From NCBI GenBank assembly GCA_963733395.1, contig CAVTCZ010000021.1, positions 1 through 64,000 of the forward strand: DNA of 64,000 nt, given 5' to 3'. Source of the DNA: JADKAV01 sp963733395 (lineage in GTDB: Bacteria > Actinomycetota > Actinomycetes > S36-B12 > UBA10799). A program made the position numbers and the translations under genes. This document shows positions 1 through 8,837 of the stretch, one piece after another. Each line of letters begins with the position of its first letter. Within the stretch, counting starts at the first letter, position 1. Below the pieces are notes generated by a model. It searched no databases and was not told the DNA's origin. It worked only from the letters and a program-made list of their open reading frames with translations.

Positions 1-1686
1 TTGCCCGGTCGTCGGGTCTGTGGCGAACAACCGGTCCAGAGTGACTCCCGGGGTCAGTCCGTGGTAGTTCATCAACAGATCATCGGTATAGGCCGCGTAC
101 CCGATGACGGTGTAGGAGTTCTGGACGGGCAACGGGTTGATCGCCCAGCTGCGAGCCAGCAGCGAACTCTCCCATAACTGCGGCAGCGGGGCATTCTCCA
201 TGTTGCCGACGATGAATGTCTGACCTTCCAGACCGTCCAACGGCGTCTGCAGGCGACTGACCTCACCGGGCACGCCGAAGTCGTCCAAAGGCGGATGCGG
301 CGATCCCCAATGCATCACGGCCACGACGCCCAAAGTGATCACAGCGAACGAGACGACCTGCGCCGCATGCATGGCACACCGTCTGGCCAGCGAATACCAC
401 CCGAAGAGCGCGGCCAGGACGGCGATCAGACCGACGGCCTGCCGGACGACCGACGAGGGTGTGTCGGAGAACGCCACGAAGGTGCCGACTATCGGCAGCC
501 AGGCGAGCATCACAAACCGCCGCATCGGGGTCATCGCCCGTAGCGACTGGACCTGGCCGTCACGCGCACCGACAACCAAGGCGACGAGCACCGCCAAGGA
601 CCAGTACGGGAGCAGCCGAGCGGGGAAGCGCAGAGGTCCGACCTCGGTGGGACCCACCATCAGGACCAGCACGAACAACCCGAAGACGGCCGCCACCGCG
701 ACGTTTCGGCCTTTGAACCTGCGTGTGATCCCCGCGGCCAGCACCGGCAGGAACCAGGCGACATAGAAGATCGGAACGGGGATGGTCGCACCCCGCCAGT
801 TGGGGATCTCGGCCCCGGGGGCAATCGATCCGGCGGTAAGCAGGTCCGAGGCATCCGGGCCCCAGAAGCCGGTGCTGGAGATCGAATTGGATCCTCGGTT
901 GGTCACATCCGCGGTCAGCAGGGCAGGTGCGAATACCGGGATGAACAGCAGGACGAGGACAGCCCCCACGATCACCATGTTCACCACCTGTGCCCAGTCC
1001 CGCTCCCACAGCGCAACCAGCAGGAAGGCGCCGATGAGCAGGCCGGCCATCATCGCAGGATGGAAGTACCCGATCGTGATGATGAAAGCGACGAAACCGG
1101 CGGCTGGCAGCAAGCCCCACGCCCCGCGGCGGAGTCTGACCAACGACAGCCAGAGCCACGGAAAGGCAGAGAACGCCATCAAGCCTGTCGTCCACGATGC
1201 GGCGTCCATGTATGTCGTGAAACCGGTCAACGGGAGCAGGCAGCCGACCATGACCGCGGTGCGCCTGCCAGAGCCGAGTTCCTTGGCCAAGAAGTACATC
1301 CCACACCCGGCGAAACACAGGAACGCCAGTTTGACCGCCAGGGCGTAGAGCACCATGTCGGACACGAACGTCGCGCCCACCGAGATGAGAATGATCACAG
1401 GGTTGAACACACCCCATTGGCCCTCGACCAGGACGTTCCCACTTGTCCACGTGGTCAGGTCGAGTTGGGAGAAGTCGCCTGCACGGAGCCGTGAGCCCAG
1501 CGTCCACCACGTGCCGATCGTCCCGGTCTGGGTGTCATCGACGAAGAAGAACCGGTGGAAGAAGAACACCGTGATAGCGGTGCCGACAACCGTCGTTGCG
1601 ATGACCACTGCGAGGTCGGGCACCCACTCACGCTTCGACGCCGGAGTTACCGAGCGCTCGACGACTGCCGCCGTGTCAGAACTCAT
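1..1686 (-). CDS. Large polytopic membrane protein, YfhO/GT-C-like (3' end outside window)
   Basis: The minus-strand frame from ATG at 1686 stays open to the window edge, giving at least 562 residues without the C-terminus. The N-terminus has a short polar segment and then a transmembrane helix (about residues 24-46). Many further hydrophobic helices follow, separated by short loops, with a longer soluble stretch near the end of the visible part. This layout is that of YfhO-like or GT-C membrane glycosyltransferases that use lipid-linked sugars, but I see no decisive catalytic motif. Its start overlaps the stop of rfbG by 11 bp, so it is the third gene of the rfbH-rfbG operon and probably works in the same glycan pathway. 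Membrane location is firm; the enzymatic role is inference. Confidence 0.75.
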   Translation of the reverse strand, partial: MSSDTAAVVERSVTPASKREWVPDLAVVIATTVVGTAITVFFFHRFFFVDDTQTGTIGTWWTLGSRLRAGDFSQLDLTTWTSGNVLVEGQWGVFNPVIILISVGATFVSDMVLYALAVKLAFLCFAGCGMYFLAKELGSGRRTAVMVGCLLPLTGFTTYMDAASWTTGLMAFSAFPWLWLSLVRLRRGAWGLLPAAGFVAFIITIGYFHPAMMAGLLIGAFLLVALWERDWAQVVNMVIVGAVLVLLFIPVFAPALLTADVTNRGSNSISSTGFWGPDASDLLTAGSIAPGAEIPNWRGATIPVPIFYVAWFLPVLAAGITRRFKGRNVAVAAVFGLFVLVLMVGPTEVGPLRFPARLLPYWSLAVLVALVVGARDGQVQSLRAMTPMRRFVMLAWLPIVGTFVAFSDTPSSVVRQAVGLIAVLAALFGWYSLARRCAMHAAQVVSFAVITLGVVAVMHWGSPHPPLDDFGVPGEVSRLQTPLDGLEGQTFIVGNMENAPLPQLWESSLLARSWAINPLPVQNSYTVIGYAAYTDDLLMNYHGLTPGVTLDRLFATDPTTGQ

Positions 1687-2678
1687 CGATCTGACTCGTC
1701 GTCACGTCCCGGGGGTCGGCACCGCCGGCGACCTGCTGGTGCCACTCGACGGTCCACTCCACCGCCCGGTCGAAGCCCAACCGGTTGCGCCACCCGAGCT
1801 CGACCTGAGCCTTGCGGGAATCCAACACCAGCAGACCTGCCTCATCGGGCTGATTCTCGGCCAGCGAGTACTGGGGGTCCTGCCCGTGCATCTGCGCGAC
1901 CTTCTGGTTCACCTGGCCCACGGTTCGGAAACTGTCCACCTCGGGGCCGAAGTTCCACGCACCCTGGCCGCGACCTTCAAGGAGCGCATCGACCAGGGTC
2001 AGGTAGCCGTTCAGACAGTCCAGGACGTGCTGCCACGGCCGTACCGCGGCGGGGTAGCGAAGTTCGGGAGACTCACCGCGTGAGTAGGCGTTCAGCAGGT
2101 CCGGCAGGAGACGTTCAGGGCTGACGTCGCAACCGCCGATCACATTGCCGGCGCGCGCGATTGCCACCGGGGCAGCCGCGAAACGAGGCAGCCCACGACT
2201 GGGTCAGCAGATCGGCCATCGCCTTGGACGCGCTGTAGGGATCGTCACCGCCCAACGGATCGGTCTCGCGGTAGCCCCAGATCTGGTTGACGTTGCGGTA
2301 GACCTTGTCGGTGGTGATGATTACCGCGGCCCGCAGGGAAGGCGCTTCAGCCATCGCGACGAGCACGTTCATGGTGCCATCGACGTTTGTGGTGAAGGTG
2401 GTCACCGGATCGCGGTAGGCCTCGCGCACGAGGGGTTGGGCGGCCAGGTGGACGACAACGTCGGGATCGGTCTGTGCGAACGCGGACTTCATGCGATCGG
2501 CATCGCGGATGTCCAGCCGGATGTCCCTAGCGACCATCTCGGCTACCCGTGCGCGCTCGTACAGACTGCCCGGCCGCGGGTCCAACGCGATGCCGGTCAC
2601 CTCGTGGCCGCGCGAAGCCAGCCACAATGACAGCCAGGCGCCCTTGAAGCCGGTGTGGCCCGTGATCAGGTACTTCAC
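1676..2678 (-). CDS. rfbG: CDP-glucose 4,6-dehydratase, one-base frameshift
   Basis: This SDR enzyme converts CDP-D-glucose to CDP-4-keto-6-deoxyglucose, the entry step to 3,6-dideoxyhexoses. The start is GTG at 2678, giving the Rossmann motif GHTGFKG within the first 15 residues. The rest is family-typical: HLAAQPLV, TTDKVYRN, and YSASK as the YxxxK catalytic motif. The reading frame breaks near 2180 and resumes as VAIARAGNVIGG in the next frame. Removing one base (best guess G at 2180) restores a continuous protein of about 333 residues. The GTG overlaps the stop of rfbH by 4 bp. The break looks like a sequence error, because both halves match the family without gaps; a real null allele cannot be excluded. 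Confidence 0.88.
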
Positions 2679-4000
2679 CGCGAGATCCCCCGGATGAAAC
2701 CGTCGATAGACTCGGCGATGTAGTCCAGCATCGGCGGGGTGAGACCGGGGTAGGTGCCCACCCAGAAGGTGCGCTTCATCACGATGTCGGAGTTCTCCAG
2801 GGAACTTGCGACCCGGAAATCGACGTTCTTGTAGGCGGGCTGGCGCAGAATGTTCCCGGCAAACATCAGCCGGGTCCCGATGTTGCGGGAGTCGAGGAAC
2901 CGCAGCAGATCCTCGCGGTCCACCGGGTACTTGGGGTCCAAGGTGATGGGGAAGCCGAACCACGAAGGGTCCGACTTGGGGGTTGCGCGCGGCAGGATCA
3001 GCCCGGGCGTCTCTTCGAGCGCACCGTACAGGTGGGCGAAGTTCTTACGGCGGGCGTTGGCGAACTCGTCGATGCGCTGCAACTGCGACAGTCCCAGCGC
3101 CGCCTGCATGTCCGTGGCTTTGAGGTTGTACCCGATGTGGCTGTAGATGTACTTGTGGTCATACCCCTCGGGCAGGTCACCCAGTTGCCATTCGAACCGC
3201 TTCAAGCAGGTGTTGTCATGGCCGGTCTCGCAGTAGCAGTCCCGGCCCCAGTCGCGGAAGGATTCGACCTGCTTCTTGATCAACGGGGAACGGACGAAGA
3301 CCGCGCCGCCCTCGCCCGTGGTGATGTGGTGCGCGGGGTAGAAACTTGCCGTGGCGGTGTCGCCGAAACTGCCCGTCTTCTGCCCGTCGTAGGTCGAACC
3401 CAGAGCGTCGCAGGAGTCCTCGACCAGCCACAGTCCGTGCTCCTTGCACAAGGCCCGCACCACGTCGAGATCGAAGGGGTTGCCGAGGGTGTGCGCCATC
3501 ATGATGCCCCGGGTTTTGGGTCCGATGGCACCGGCGAGCAGTTCCGGGTTGGCGTCGTACGTGCCGAGTTCGACATCGACGACGACGGGCTTGAGGCCGT
3601 TCTGGATGATCGGGTTGACGGTGGTGGGGAACCCCATCGCCACGGTCAGGATCTCGTCGCCAGGAACCAGGTGCCGCTTCCTGACCAGTTTCGGGCTGGT
3701 CAGCGCGCTCAGAGCCACGAGATTCGCACTGGACCCACTGTTGACGAAGACCGCCGAACGCTGGCCGACGTACTTGGCCAGGGCACGCTCGAAGTCCTTG
3801 GTGAAACGACCCGCTGTCAGCCAGCCATCGAGCGTTGCATCCACCATCGAGACCAGATCATCGGCACTCAAGACCTTGCCTGAGACAGGGACCACCGTTT
3901 GTCCAGGGACGAACTCCGTCGGCTGGTACTTGTGACGACCGAACTCTGCGACAGCGGACAGAATCCCGTCCCGTGCCGGATCCTTGGGGCTGCGCTTCAT
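2675..4000 (-). CDS. rfbH: CDP-6-deoxy-4-hexulose 3-dehydrase (E1), PMP/[2Fe-2S] enzyme
   Basis: The 441-residue protein belongs to the aminotransferase-fold DegT family but is the unusual E1 dehydrase, which removes the C3 hydroxyl of CDP-4-keto-6-deoxyglucose. The segment SFYPAHHITTGEGG has histidine where aminotransferases carry the PLP-binding lysine, which is the hallmark of E1. The cysteines DSCD and then RDCYCETGHDNTC correspond to the ligands of its [2Fe-2S] cluster. The start is ATG at 4000, with GGAGGG at 4007-4012 and a 6-base spacer. It is the first gene of the operon rfbH-rfbG-membrane protein. E1 needs an E3-type ferredoxin/flavin reductase to complete the deoxygenation, and none is visible in this window. 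Identification is very secure. Confidence 0.95.
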   Translation of the reverse strand: MKRSPKDPARDGILSAVAEFGRHKYQPTEFVPGQTVVPVSGKVLSADDLVSMVDATLDGWLTAGRFTKDFERALAKYVGQRSAVFVNSGSSANLVALSALTSPKLVRKRHLVPGDEILTVAMGFPTTVNPIIQNGLKPVVVDVELGTYDANPELLAGAIGPKTRGIMMAHTLGNPFDLDVVRALCKEHGLWLVEDSCDALGSTYDGQKTGSFGDTATASFYPAHHITTGEGGAVFVRSPLIKKQVESFRDWGRDCYCETGHDNTCLKRFEWQLGDLPEGYDHKYIYSHIGYNLKATDMQAALGLSQLQRIDEFANARRKNFAHLYGALEETPGLILPRATPKSDPSWFGFPITLDPKYPVDREDLLRFLDSRNIGTRLMFAGNILRQPAYKNVDFRVASSLENSDIVMKRTFWVGTYPGLTPPMLDYIAESIDGFIRGISR

Positions 4001-4588
4001 GTTGGGCCCTCCTTCATGGGGACTGACAGGTGTTCCACGCGCCGAGGACGAGGTAGCGCAACTGCACAGTACCGAGCACGCTGGGCAGGCTCATGGTCGT
4101 CCCCGACACCTCCACTCCCAGGCGCTGCCCCCTCAAGGCCAATCGAACCCGGATCAGCCCAGAAACACTCTGCCACACGTCCGAGACTTGGTCGCCGGCC
4201 CTCGCCACCAGAAGATCGCCCCCCTCCCGTGCTTCCTTGCCGCGCTTCCACACTGAGAATGCCCGACCAGGCGGTGCGCGTGTCTCCCGCCTGCGTGGGC
4301 AGGCGAGTGAGCCTTGTGCTCCGGGCCCTCAGCCTGGCGAATCCAAGTCGCCGCGCCGGGCCATGTTTCGTCCACGGCGGTTTCTGCGATCCCGGCTCAG
4401 CTCAGGGAGGGGAGAACCGTGGCTGAGTCGTCAACTCCGAGGTACCAGGGAGGACGCGGCCGACGTCGTAGGAACTGGTAGATCCCGCACCCCCGTGACA
4501 AATGCACTCCTGCCGACACCGCCACAGCTCACGCACCGCGGTCAATGACCCGACCCGGCGACGATGAGGTCGCTCTAGACTCAAGGGT
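4001..4588. other. Divergent intergenic region between rfbH and the GT2 operon
   Basis: About 590 bases separate the minus-strand rfbH operon from the plus-strand operon. The rfbH ribosome-binding site lies at 4007-4012. Near the right end, TAGACT at 4575-4580 lies 8 bases before the GTG at 4589, as expected for a leaderless actinobacterial promoter. Several short open frames exist on both strands, for example a minus-strand one at 4014-4253, but none shows a recognisable domain or a ribosome-binding site. The stretch may contain eroded coding sequence, since a vestigial rmlA piece follows directly. Confidence 0.5.
4575..4580 (+). promoter_or_regulatory. Putative -10 element (TAGACT) for a leaderless transcript
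   Basis: TAGACT fits the actinobacterial TANNNT -10 pattern. It ends 8 bases before GTG 4589, so transcription would begin at or next to that start codon. No convincing -35 is visible. It would drive the vestigial rmlA frame and the GT2/SDR genes behind it. This is a pattern match only. Confidence 0.35.
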
Positions 4589-4693
4589 GTGGAAGGAATC
4601 ATTTTGGCGAGGGGAACCGGTTCGCGGCTGTGGCCCATCACCAGGGGGAGTAGCAAGCAACTCCTGCTGGCCTTGCCACTGGAGCGTCCATGA
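4589..4693 (+). pseudogene. N-terminal vestige of glucose-1-phosphate thymidylyltransferase (RmlA), 34 codons
   Basis: The frame from GTG 4589 reads VEGIILARGTGSRLWPITRG and then SSKQLL. This is the conserved N-terminus of RmlA-type nucleotidyltransferases (typically GIILAGGTGSRLWPITRGxSKQLLP). The match ends after about 27 residues and the frame stops at 4693. The nucleotide-binding loop has Arg in place of its first Gly (AGG instead of GGG). The remaining ~260 residues are missing, so it cannot be an enzyme. The stop overlaps the ATG of the next glycosyltransferase (ATGA at 4690-4693), so the vestige may now act as a translated leader. The leftover shows that a dTDP-sugar gene was lost or recombined away here. 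Confidence 0.75.
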
Positions 4694-5718
4694 CTCACGT
4701 CGAGGAGTCCGGAGTGATTCACCAGACACTGAGCGTCGTCATCCCGGTGTACTCCGGCGACGCGGGTCTGGCAAGCACCTGCCAGGAGTTGCTGGTCACG
4801 GCTCACACGATCGCTCCCTTGGAGGCGGTCGCGATTGAACTGCTTGAGGTCTTCCTGGTATGCGACAACCCTCAAATGCCTGACGAGAACCTGCAGCGCC
4901 TGCGGGACCTGGAAGACGCTGACCCCAGAGTCCGGGTGGTCTGGCTGTCAAAGAACTTCGGGCAGCACCCAGCCACGATCGCAGGCATCGTTTCCACGAA
5001 CGGCGACTGGGTCGTCACCATGGACGAGGACGGCCAACACGATCCGGCCCAGATCGAAGGAATGCTGTTGGTTGCGGCCGCCACCAACAGCCCGCTGGTC
5101 TACGCCAGCCCCACGAACCGCAGACCCCACAGCGTGTTTCGTAACGTGACCTCCTGGCTGGCCGCGCGCACTTCACGGCTGTTGGCTTCCGGATCCACGC
5201 GTTACCACAGTTACCGGCTTGTGGAGGGCGCCCTCGGGCGCGCCGCATGTGCTTACGCCGGCGAGAACGTCTTCCTCGATGTTGCCCTCGGCTGGACCTG
5301 CGGCCCAGCTGCGCAGTGTCCGATGCCAATGCGCGGTGAGCACGGAGACTCCGCCTACAACTACCGCCGACTTCTGAGCCATTTCTGGCGAATGGTGCTG
5401 TCCGGAGGCACTCGGCCGCTGCGCGTGGTGGCCTTTGCCGGCTTCGTCGTGGCGGTGATCGGTCTTTTGGCTGGCGCCTACGTCGTTTTCCAGCGACTCA
5501 ACGGAGTAGTCGCGGAACGTGGATGGGCCAGCCTGTTCGCGGGAATCCTCGTCCTGTTCGGCGGCTTGTACATCTGCCTGGCTGTTCTCGCAGAGTACGT
5601 CGGAATGATTGTGCGCAACACGATCGGGCGACCGGTCTACGTCAAGGTGGAGGGGCCACGGGTAAGGGCGTTGGCCCAACTGCGATCGGCACTGACGGAG
5701 CGCCGGACTACGCAATGA
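4690..5718 (+). CDS. GT2 glycosyltransferase with two C-terminal TM helices (GtrB/ArnC-like)
   Basis: The 342-residue protein has an N-terminal GT-A domain of the polyprenyl-phosphate glycosyltransferase type: LSVVIPVYSGD near residue 15, WLSKNFGQHPA, and the catalytic TMDEDGQHDP. Two hydrophobic helices lie at about residues 245-270 and 283-310. This layout is that of enzymes that put a sugar on undecaprenyl phosphate at the cytoplasmic membrane. In place of the family's usual RxxR region it has a short divergent segment (YASPTNRRPH). The start ATG overlaps the stop of the rmlA vestige, and its own stop overlaps the next gene (ATGA). Family is secure; the sugar is unknown. Confidence 0.88.
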   Translation: MTHVEESGVIHQTLSVVIPVYSGDAGLASTCQELLVTAHTIAPLEAVAIELLEVFLVCDNPQMPDENLQRLRDLEDADPRVRVVWLSKNFGQHPATIAGIVSTNGDWVVTMDEDGQHDPAQIEGMLLVAAATNSPLVYASPTNRRPHSVFRNVTSWLAARTSRLLASGSTRYHSYRLVEGALGRAACAYAGENVFLDVALGWTCGPAAQCPMPMRGEHGDSAYNYRRLLSHFWRMVLSGGTRPLRVVAFAGFVVAVIGLLAGAYVVFQRLNGVVAERGWASLFAGILVLFGGLYICLAVLAEYVGMIVRNTIGRPVYVKVEGPRVRALAQLRSALTERRTTQ

Positions 5719-6608
5719 CTGCTTCGGTCATTCTTCTGGGCGGTTCTGGCATCCTCGGCAGCGGATTCCGCGCATGCCTCAGGCCCGAACGGAGCAGGCT
5801 ATTGACCCCGCGAATGCCCTGGGGTGACCCCTCCCGCGTCGCTGCCGCACTGGAAGCAGTCCTCACCGATCTACCCTCCGGCCCCGTGGATGTGATTTGG
5901 GCAGCGGGAACCGGGCGGATCTCCGCCGATGGCAGCGAGATGCGCACTGAGACCGCCACCGTGGCACGCGTGGTCTCCGTGCTCCAGGGACCCGCTGGCG
6001 CATCGGTGCGCACCATGTTCTTCGCCTCCTCTGCTGGGGCCCTCTTCGGCGGCCACGGCTCGACAGCCATCGATGCCTCCTCCACACCGTCGCCCTTGAG
6101 CGCATATGGCGTGGAGAAACTGCGTCAGGAGGGAATCATCGGCAGGCTCTCGGGCGTGGGCAATTGTCGCACCGTGATCGGAAGGTTCTCGAACATATTC
6201 GGACTGGCTAGTGGCTGGCTGCGTCCGAAAGGACTGATTTCGGTCGTCGTGCGCAGCGCATTGACCAACCAATCAGCCTCCGTCTTCGTCAACCCCGATA
6301 CCCGACGGGACTATCTGTTCGCCACGGACGCGGCGCGCATGAGCCTCGAGCTCATGACCGGGGCGGCGGGACCGTCCACGGTTGAGATCCTCCGCCAGGG
6401 CTCGACCATGACGGTGCTGGACATCATCCAGCATGTGAGCAGGGTGACGAAGCGGCGGGTTCCGGTGGTATTTCGGGAAACCCCCGAGACCGCCTTGCAG
6501 CCACTCACGCTATCCTTCGCTCCTCGAACCGGAATGCTCGCCGACATGCCGACGTCCTCGTTCCCGGCGAGCATTCGCGTGCTTGCCGAGGGTCGGTTGT
6601 CGCGCTGA
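5715..6608 (+). CDS. NAD-dependent epimerase/dehydratase (extended SDR)
   Basis: The 297-residue protein starts at ATG 5715, which overlaps the preceding stop by 4 bp. It has a Rossmann motif GGSGILGSG at residues 9-17, a serine-rich active-site strand FFASSAGALFGG, and YGVEK as the YxxxK motif. The C-terminal half (FVNPDTRRDYLFATDAA) is the substrate-binding part seen in nucleotide-sugar epimerases. The product cannot be named; a reductase or epimerase acting on a nucleotide sugar or lipid-linked sugar is likely, given its translational coupling to the membrane GT2. Confidence 0.82.
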   Translation: MTASVILLGGSGILGSGFRACLRPERSRLLTPRMPWGDPSRVAAALEAVLTDLPSGPVDVIWAAGTGRISADGSEMRTETATVARVVSVLQGPAGASVRTMFFASSAGALFGGHGSTAIDASSTPSPLSAYGVEKLRQEGIIGRLSGVGNCRTVIGRFSNIFGLASGWLRPKGLISVVVRSALTNQSASVFVNPDTRRDYLFATDAARMSLELMTGAAGPSTVEILRQGSTMTVLDIIQHVSRVTKRRVPVVFRETPETALQPLTLSFAPRTGMLADMPTSSFPASIRVLAEGRLSR

Positions 6609-6642
6609 TTGTGCCGCGAGCAGATGTGGGAGACTGTGAAGG

Positions 6643-7491
6643 ATGAATGCCTCGAGCCCACTCGTGAGCATCGTCGTTCCGTCCTTCAACGGTGGTACCC
6701 ATCTACTCGCTGCGGTGCAGTCGGCTCTTGCCCAGGATTGTGTCGATCTCGAAGTGGTGATCATCGACAACGCCTCCACTGACGACTCCCTCGCACCCGT
6801 TCTGGCCCTCGAGGACAGTCGAGTCCGGGTGCTGCGCAACGATGAACTCGTACCCGCGGCCGAGAACTGGAATCGTGCCGTGCGCGCCGGGACGGGCGAG
6901 TACATGAAGTTGCTGTGCGCTGACGACCTCCTGGAGCCCGGCTGTGTCAGCCGGCAGGTTCGTGCCCTGCGACTGAATCCGGAGTGTGGCATGGCCGCTG
7001 GACGCCGCCGTTTGATCCGCGAGGACGGAAGTGTCATCAAGCAGCAGTGGGGGTTGGATGGTCTGGCAGGTCAGGTGCCCGGCCCGGACGCGATTGCACG
7101 GTGTCTGCGGGCTGGAGGCAACATATTCGGCGAACCAGCGGCAGTGCTGTTCCGCGCATCACATCTTCGCGACGCACTGCCGTGGTTGGAGGACGCGGGG
7201 TACGTGATCGACGTGGACCTGTATGTGCGTGTGCTCACTGGCACCAGCCTGTGGGCCGATCAGGACGTCGTGGCCGCCTTTCGCGTTTCCAGCGGCCAAT
7301 GGAGTGCGAAAGTGGCCGATGCGCAGTCCCGCGACTTCTCCCGGCTGATCGACAAGACGCGCGACCAACACCCCGCCATCCTCTCCAAGACCGACGCGAT
7401 GAGGGGCCACCTGCTATGCCGCGTGCGCAAGGTACTGCGATCGGTTCTGTACGCTCGGGAGTCGTACGCAGGTCGTCGTCGTAGCGCCTAG
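6643..7491 (+). CDS. GT2 family glycosyltransferase
   Basis: The 282-residue protein shows a standard GT-A domain: VSIVVPSFNGG at residues 8-18, VVIIDNASTDDS, and the metal-binding LLCADDLLEPGC. There are no transmembrane segments, so it should act at the cytoplasmic face of the membrane. It lies 34 bp after the SDR gene and 42 bp before rfbF, all on the same strand, so it is probably part of the same transcript. It may transfer the dideoxyhexose made by the neighbouring genes; that is inference from position. Confidence 0.88.
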   Translation: MNASSPLVSIVVPSFNGGTHLLAAVQSALAQDCVDLEVVIIDNASTDDSLAPVLALEDSRVRVLRNDELVPAAENWNRAVRAGTGEYMKLLCADDLLEPGCVSRQVRALRLNPECGMAAGRRRLIREDGSVIKQQWGLDGLAGQVPGPDAIARCLRAGGNIFGEPAAVLFRASHLRDALPWLEDAGYVIDVDLYVRVLTGTSLWADQDVVAAFRVSSGQWSAKVADAQSRDFSRLIDKTRDQHPAILSKTDAMRGHLLCRVRKVLRSVLYARESYAGRRRSA

Positions 7492-7533
7492 CCCTACCCA
7501 ACGAGCTGCGACTGCAAGGACGAGGGAGAGTCG

Positions 7534-8304
7534 ATGAAAACGGTGCTGCTCGCCGGAGGCCTGGGAACCCGCATGCGCGAAGAGACCGAGTACCGTCCCA
7601 AGCCAATGGTCGAGATCGGCGGCAGACCGGTGGTCTGGCACCTGATGAAACTGTTCGCGACGGCCGGTCACAACGAGTTCGTGGTGGCCACCGGTTACAA
7701 GTCGGACATAGTCAAGGACTACTTTCTGAACTACGAGGGGCGCAACAACGACTTCACCATCGCACTTGGCGACAAACACGATATAGAGTTCCACGGCGCC
7801 CACGACGAGGGCGACTGGAAGGTCACGGTTGCCTACACCGGGGAAACCACCCAAACTGGCGGGCGGGTGCAACGGGTCGGCAAGTACCTGGGCGGGGATC
7901 GTTTCATGTGCACCTACGGCGACGGCCTGGCCAACGTGAACATCGAGGCTCTGGTCGCCTTCCACGAGAGTCACGGTCGACTGGCGACTGTGACGACCGT
8001 GCAGCCATTGAGTCGTTTCGGCGTGATGGACGTCAATGCCGAAGGGGTCGTCACGCAGTTCCGGGAGAAGCCGCGGGTCGAGGGGTGGATCAACGTCGGC
8101 TTCTTCGTGTTCGAGCCGGAGGTACTCGATTACATGACCCCGGACTGTGTTCTGGAGCAGGAACCCCTAATGCATCTTGCGGCTGAACAGCAGTTGGTTG
8201 CCTTCCGCCATGAAGGCTTCTGGCAGCCCATGGATACCTACCGCGAGTGGAAGATGCTGACCGACATGTGGGAATCGGGGGAGGCGCCATGGCGGACCTG
8301 GTGA
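7534..8304 (+). CDS. rfbF: Glucose-1-phosphate cytidylyltransferase
   Basis: The enzyme makes CDP-glucose from CTP and glucose-1-phosphate. The 256-residue protein has the nucleotidyltransferase signature LAGGLGTRMREET at residues 6-18 and EYRPKPMVEIGG, MCTYGDGLANV (metal-binding Asp), FREKPRVEGWINVGFFVFE and EPLMHLA, all diagnostic for RfbF. Length fits the family (about 257). GGGAGAG sits 5-7 bases before the ATG. Its 3' end overlaps the next gene by 16 bp. It feeds RfbG and RfbH, which are encoded on the opposite strand 4-6 kb away. Confidence 0.96.
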   Translation: MKTVLLAGGLGTRMREETEYRPKPMVEIGGRPVVWHLMKLFATAGHNEFVVATGYKSDIVKDYFLNYEGRNNDFTIALGDKHDIEFHGAHDEGDWKVTVAYTGETTQTGGRVQRVGKYLGGDRFMCTYGDGLANVNIEALVAFHESHGRLATVTTVQPLSRFGVMDVNAEGVVTQFREKPRVEGWINVGFFVFEPEVLDYMTPDCVLEQEPLMHLAAEQQLVAFRHEGFWQPMDTYREWKMLTDMWESGEAPWRTW

Positions 8305-8837
8305 CAGGACCAGTCACCGGGGTGGGGACTGAGGCCCAGATCCCCGGCGTTCACTTCGCGAGCATCCCCACATCCAGCGACCTCCGGGGGTCGTTCGCGA
8401 AACCGTACACCCGGCCAACCGACTCCGACGAAGTACTTCGGGAGGTGTTCTGGAGCGTGTCAGCTGCTCGCGTCGTACGAGGGCTCCACCTCCAGGGTCC
8501 TCAGACTGCATCGACGAAGAACGTATTCCTCACCTCGGGCCTGGTCTTCGATGTCATCGTCGACGTTCGTACCAGCAGCCCCACCTATGGGCAGTTCCGA
8601 GCGTACGTCCTCGACCCTTCGGTCACTATCCGGGTCCCGCAGGGATGCGCTCACGGATTCCAAGCGCTGGAGGCCTCCACCATGGTCTACCTGTGCGACA
8701 TGCCTTACGACCAACGATCGGACCACGGCATCCGATTCGACACCATCGGCATCCCTTGGCCGTTGGCCTCCCCTACCGTCAGTGAGCGTGACCTGGCCCT
8801 GCCCACATGGCAGGACTACGAGACTCCGTTCCAATGA
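8289..8837 (+). CDS. RmlC-like cupin epimerase (candidate CDP-hexulose 5-epimerase)
   Basis: I chose ATG 8289, which gives 182 residues and lies inside the 3' end of rfbF; an in-frame start at 8247 would overlap too far. Conserved RmlC features are present: DLRGSF near the N-terminus, VRGLHLQG with the catalytic His, VPQGCAHGFQ, and DHGIRFDTIGIPWP containing the catalytic Asp partner. In dTDP-rhamnose synthesis this fold epimerises C3/C5. Next to CDP-dideoxyhexose genes it could be the AscE-type C5 epimerase. The missing rmlA/B/D genes support the CDP pathway. Exact specificity is inference. Confidence 0.8.
   Translation: MADLVTGPVTGVGTEAQIPGVHFASIPTSSDLRGSFAKPYTRPTDSDEVLREVFWSVSAARVVRGLHLQGPQTASTKNVFLTSGLVFDVIVDVRTSSPTYGQFRAYVLDPSVTIRVPQGCAHGFQALEASTMVYLCDMPYDQRSDHGIRFDTIGIPWPLASPTVSERDLALPTWQDYETPFQ

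Noticed and set aside
560..1510. Minus-strand 316-codon frame in the first gene
   Set aside because: It is a shadow frame rich in Arg, Gly and Pro. The other minus-strand frame, open from 1686 to the edge, has clean membrane helices.
4014..4253. 79-codon minus-strand frame upstream of rfbH
   Set aside because: It is protein-like in part but has no ribosome-binding site, no recognisable family, and overlaps the rfbH leader. Kept only as a remark on the intergenic region.
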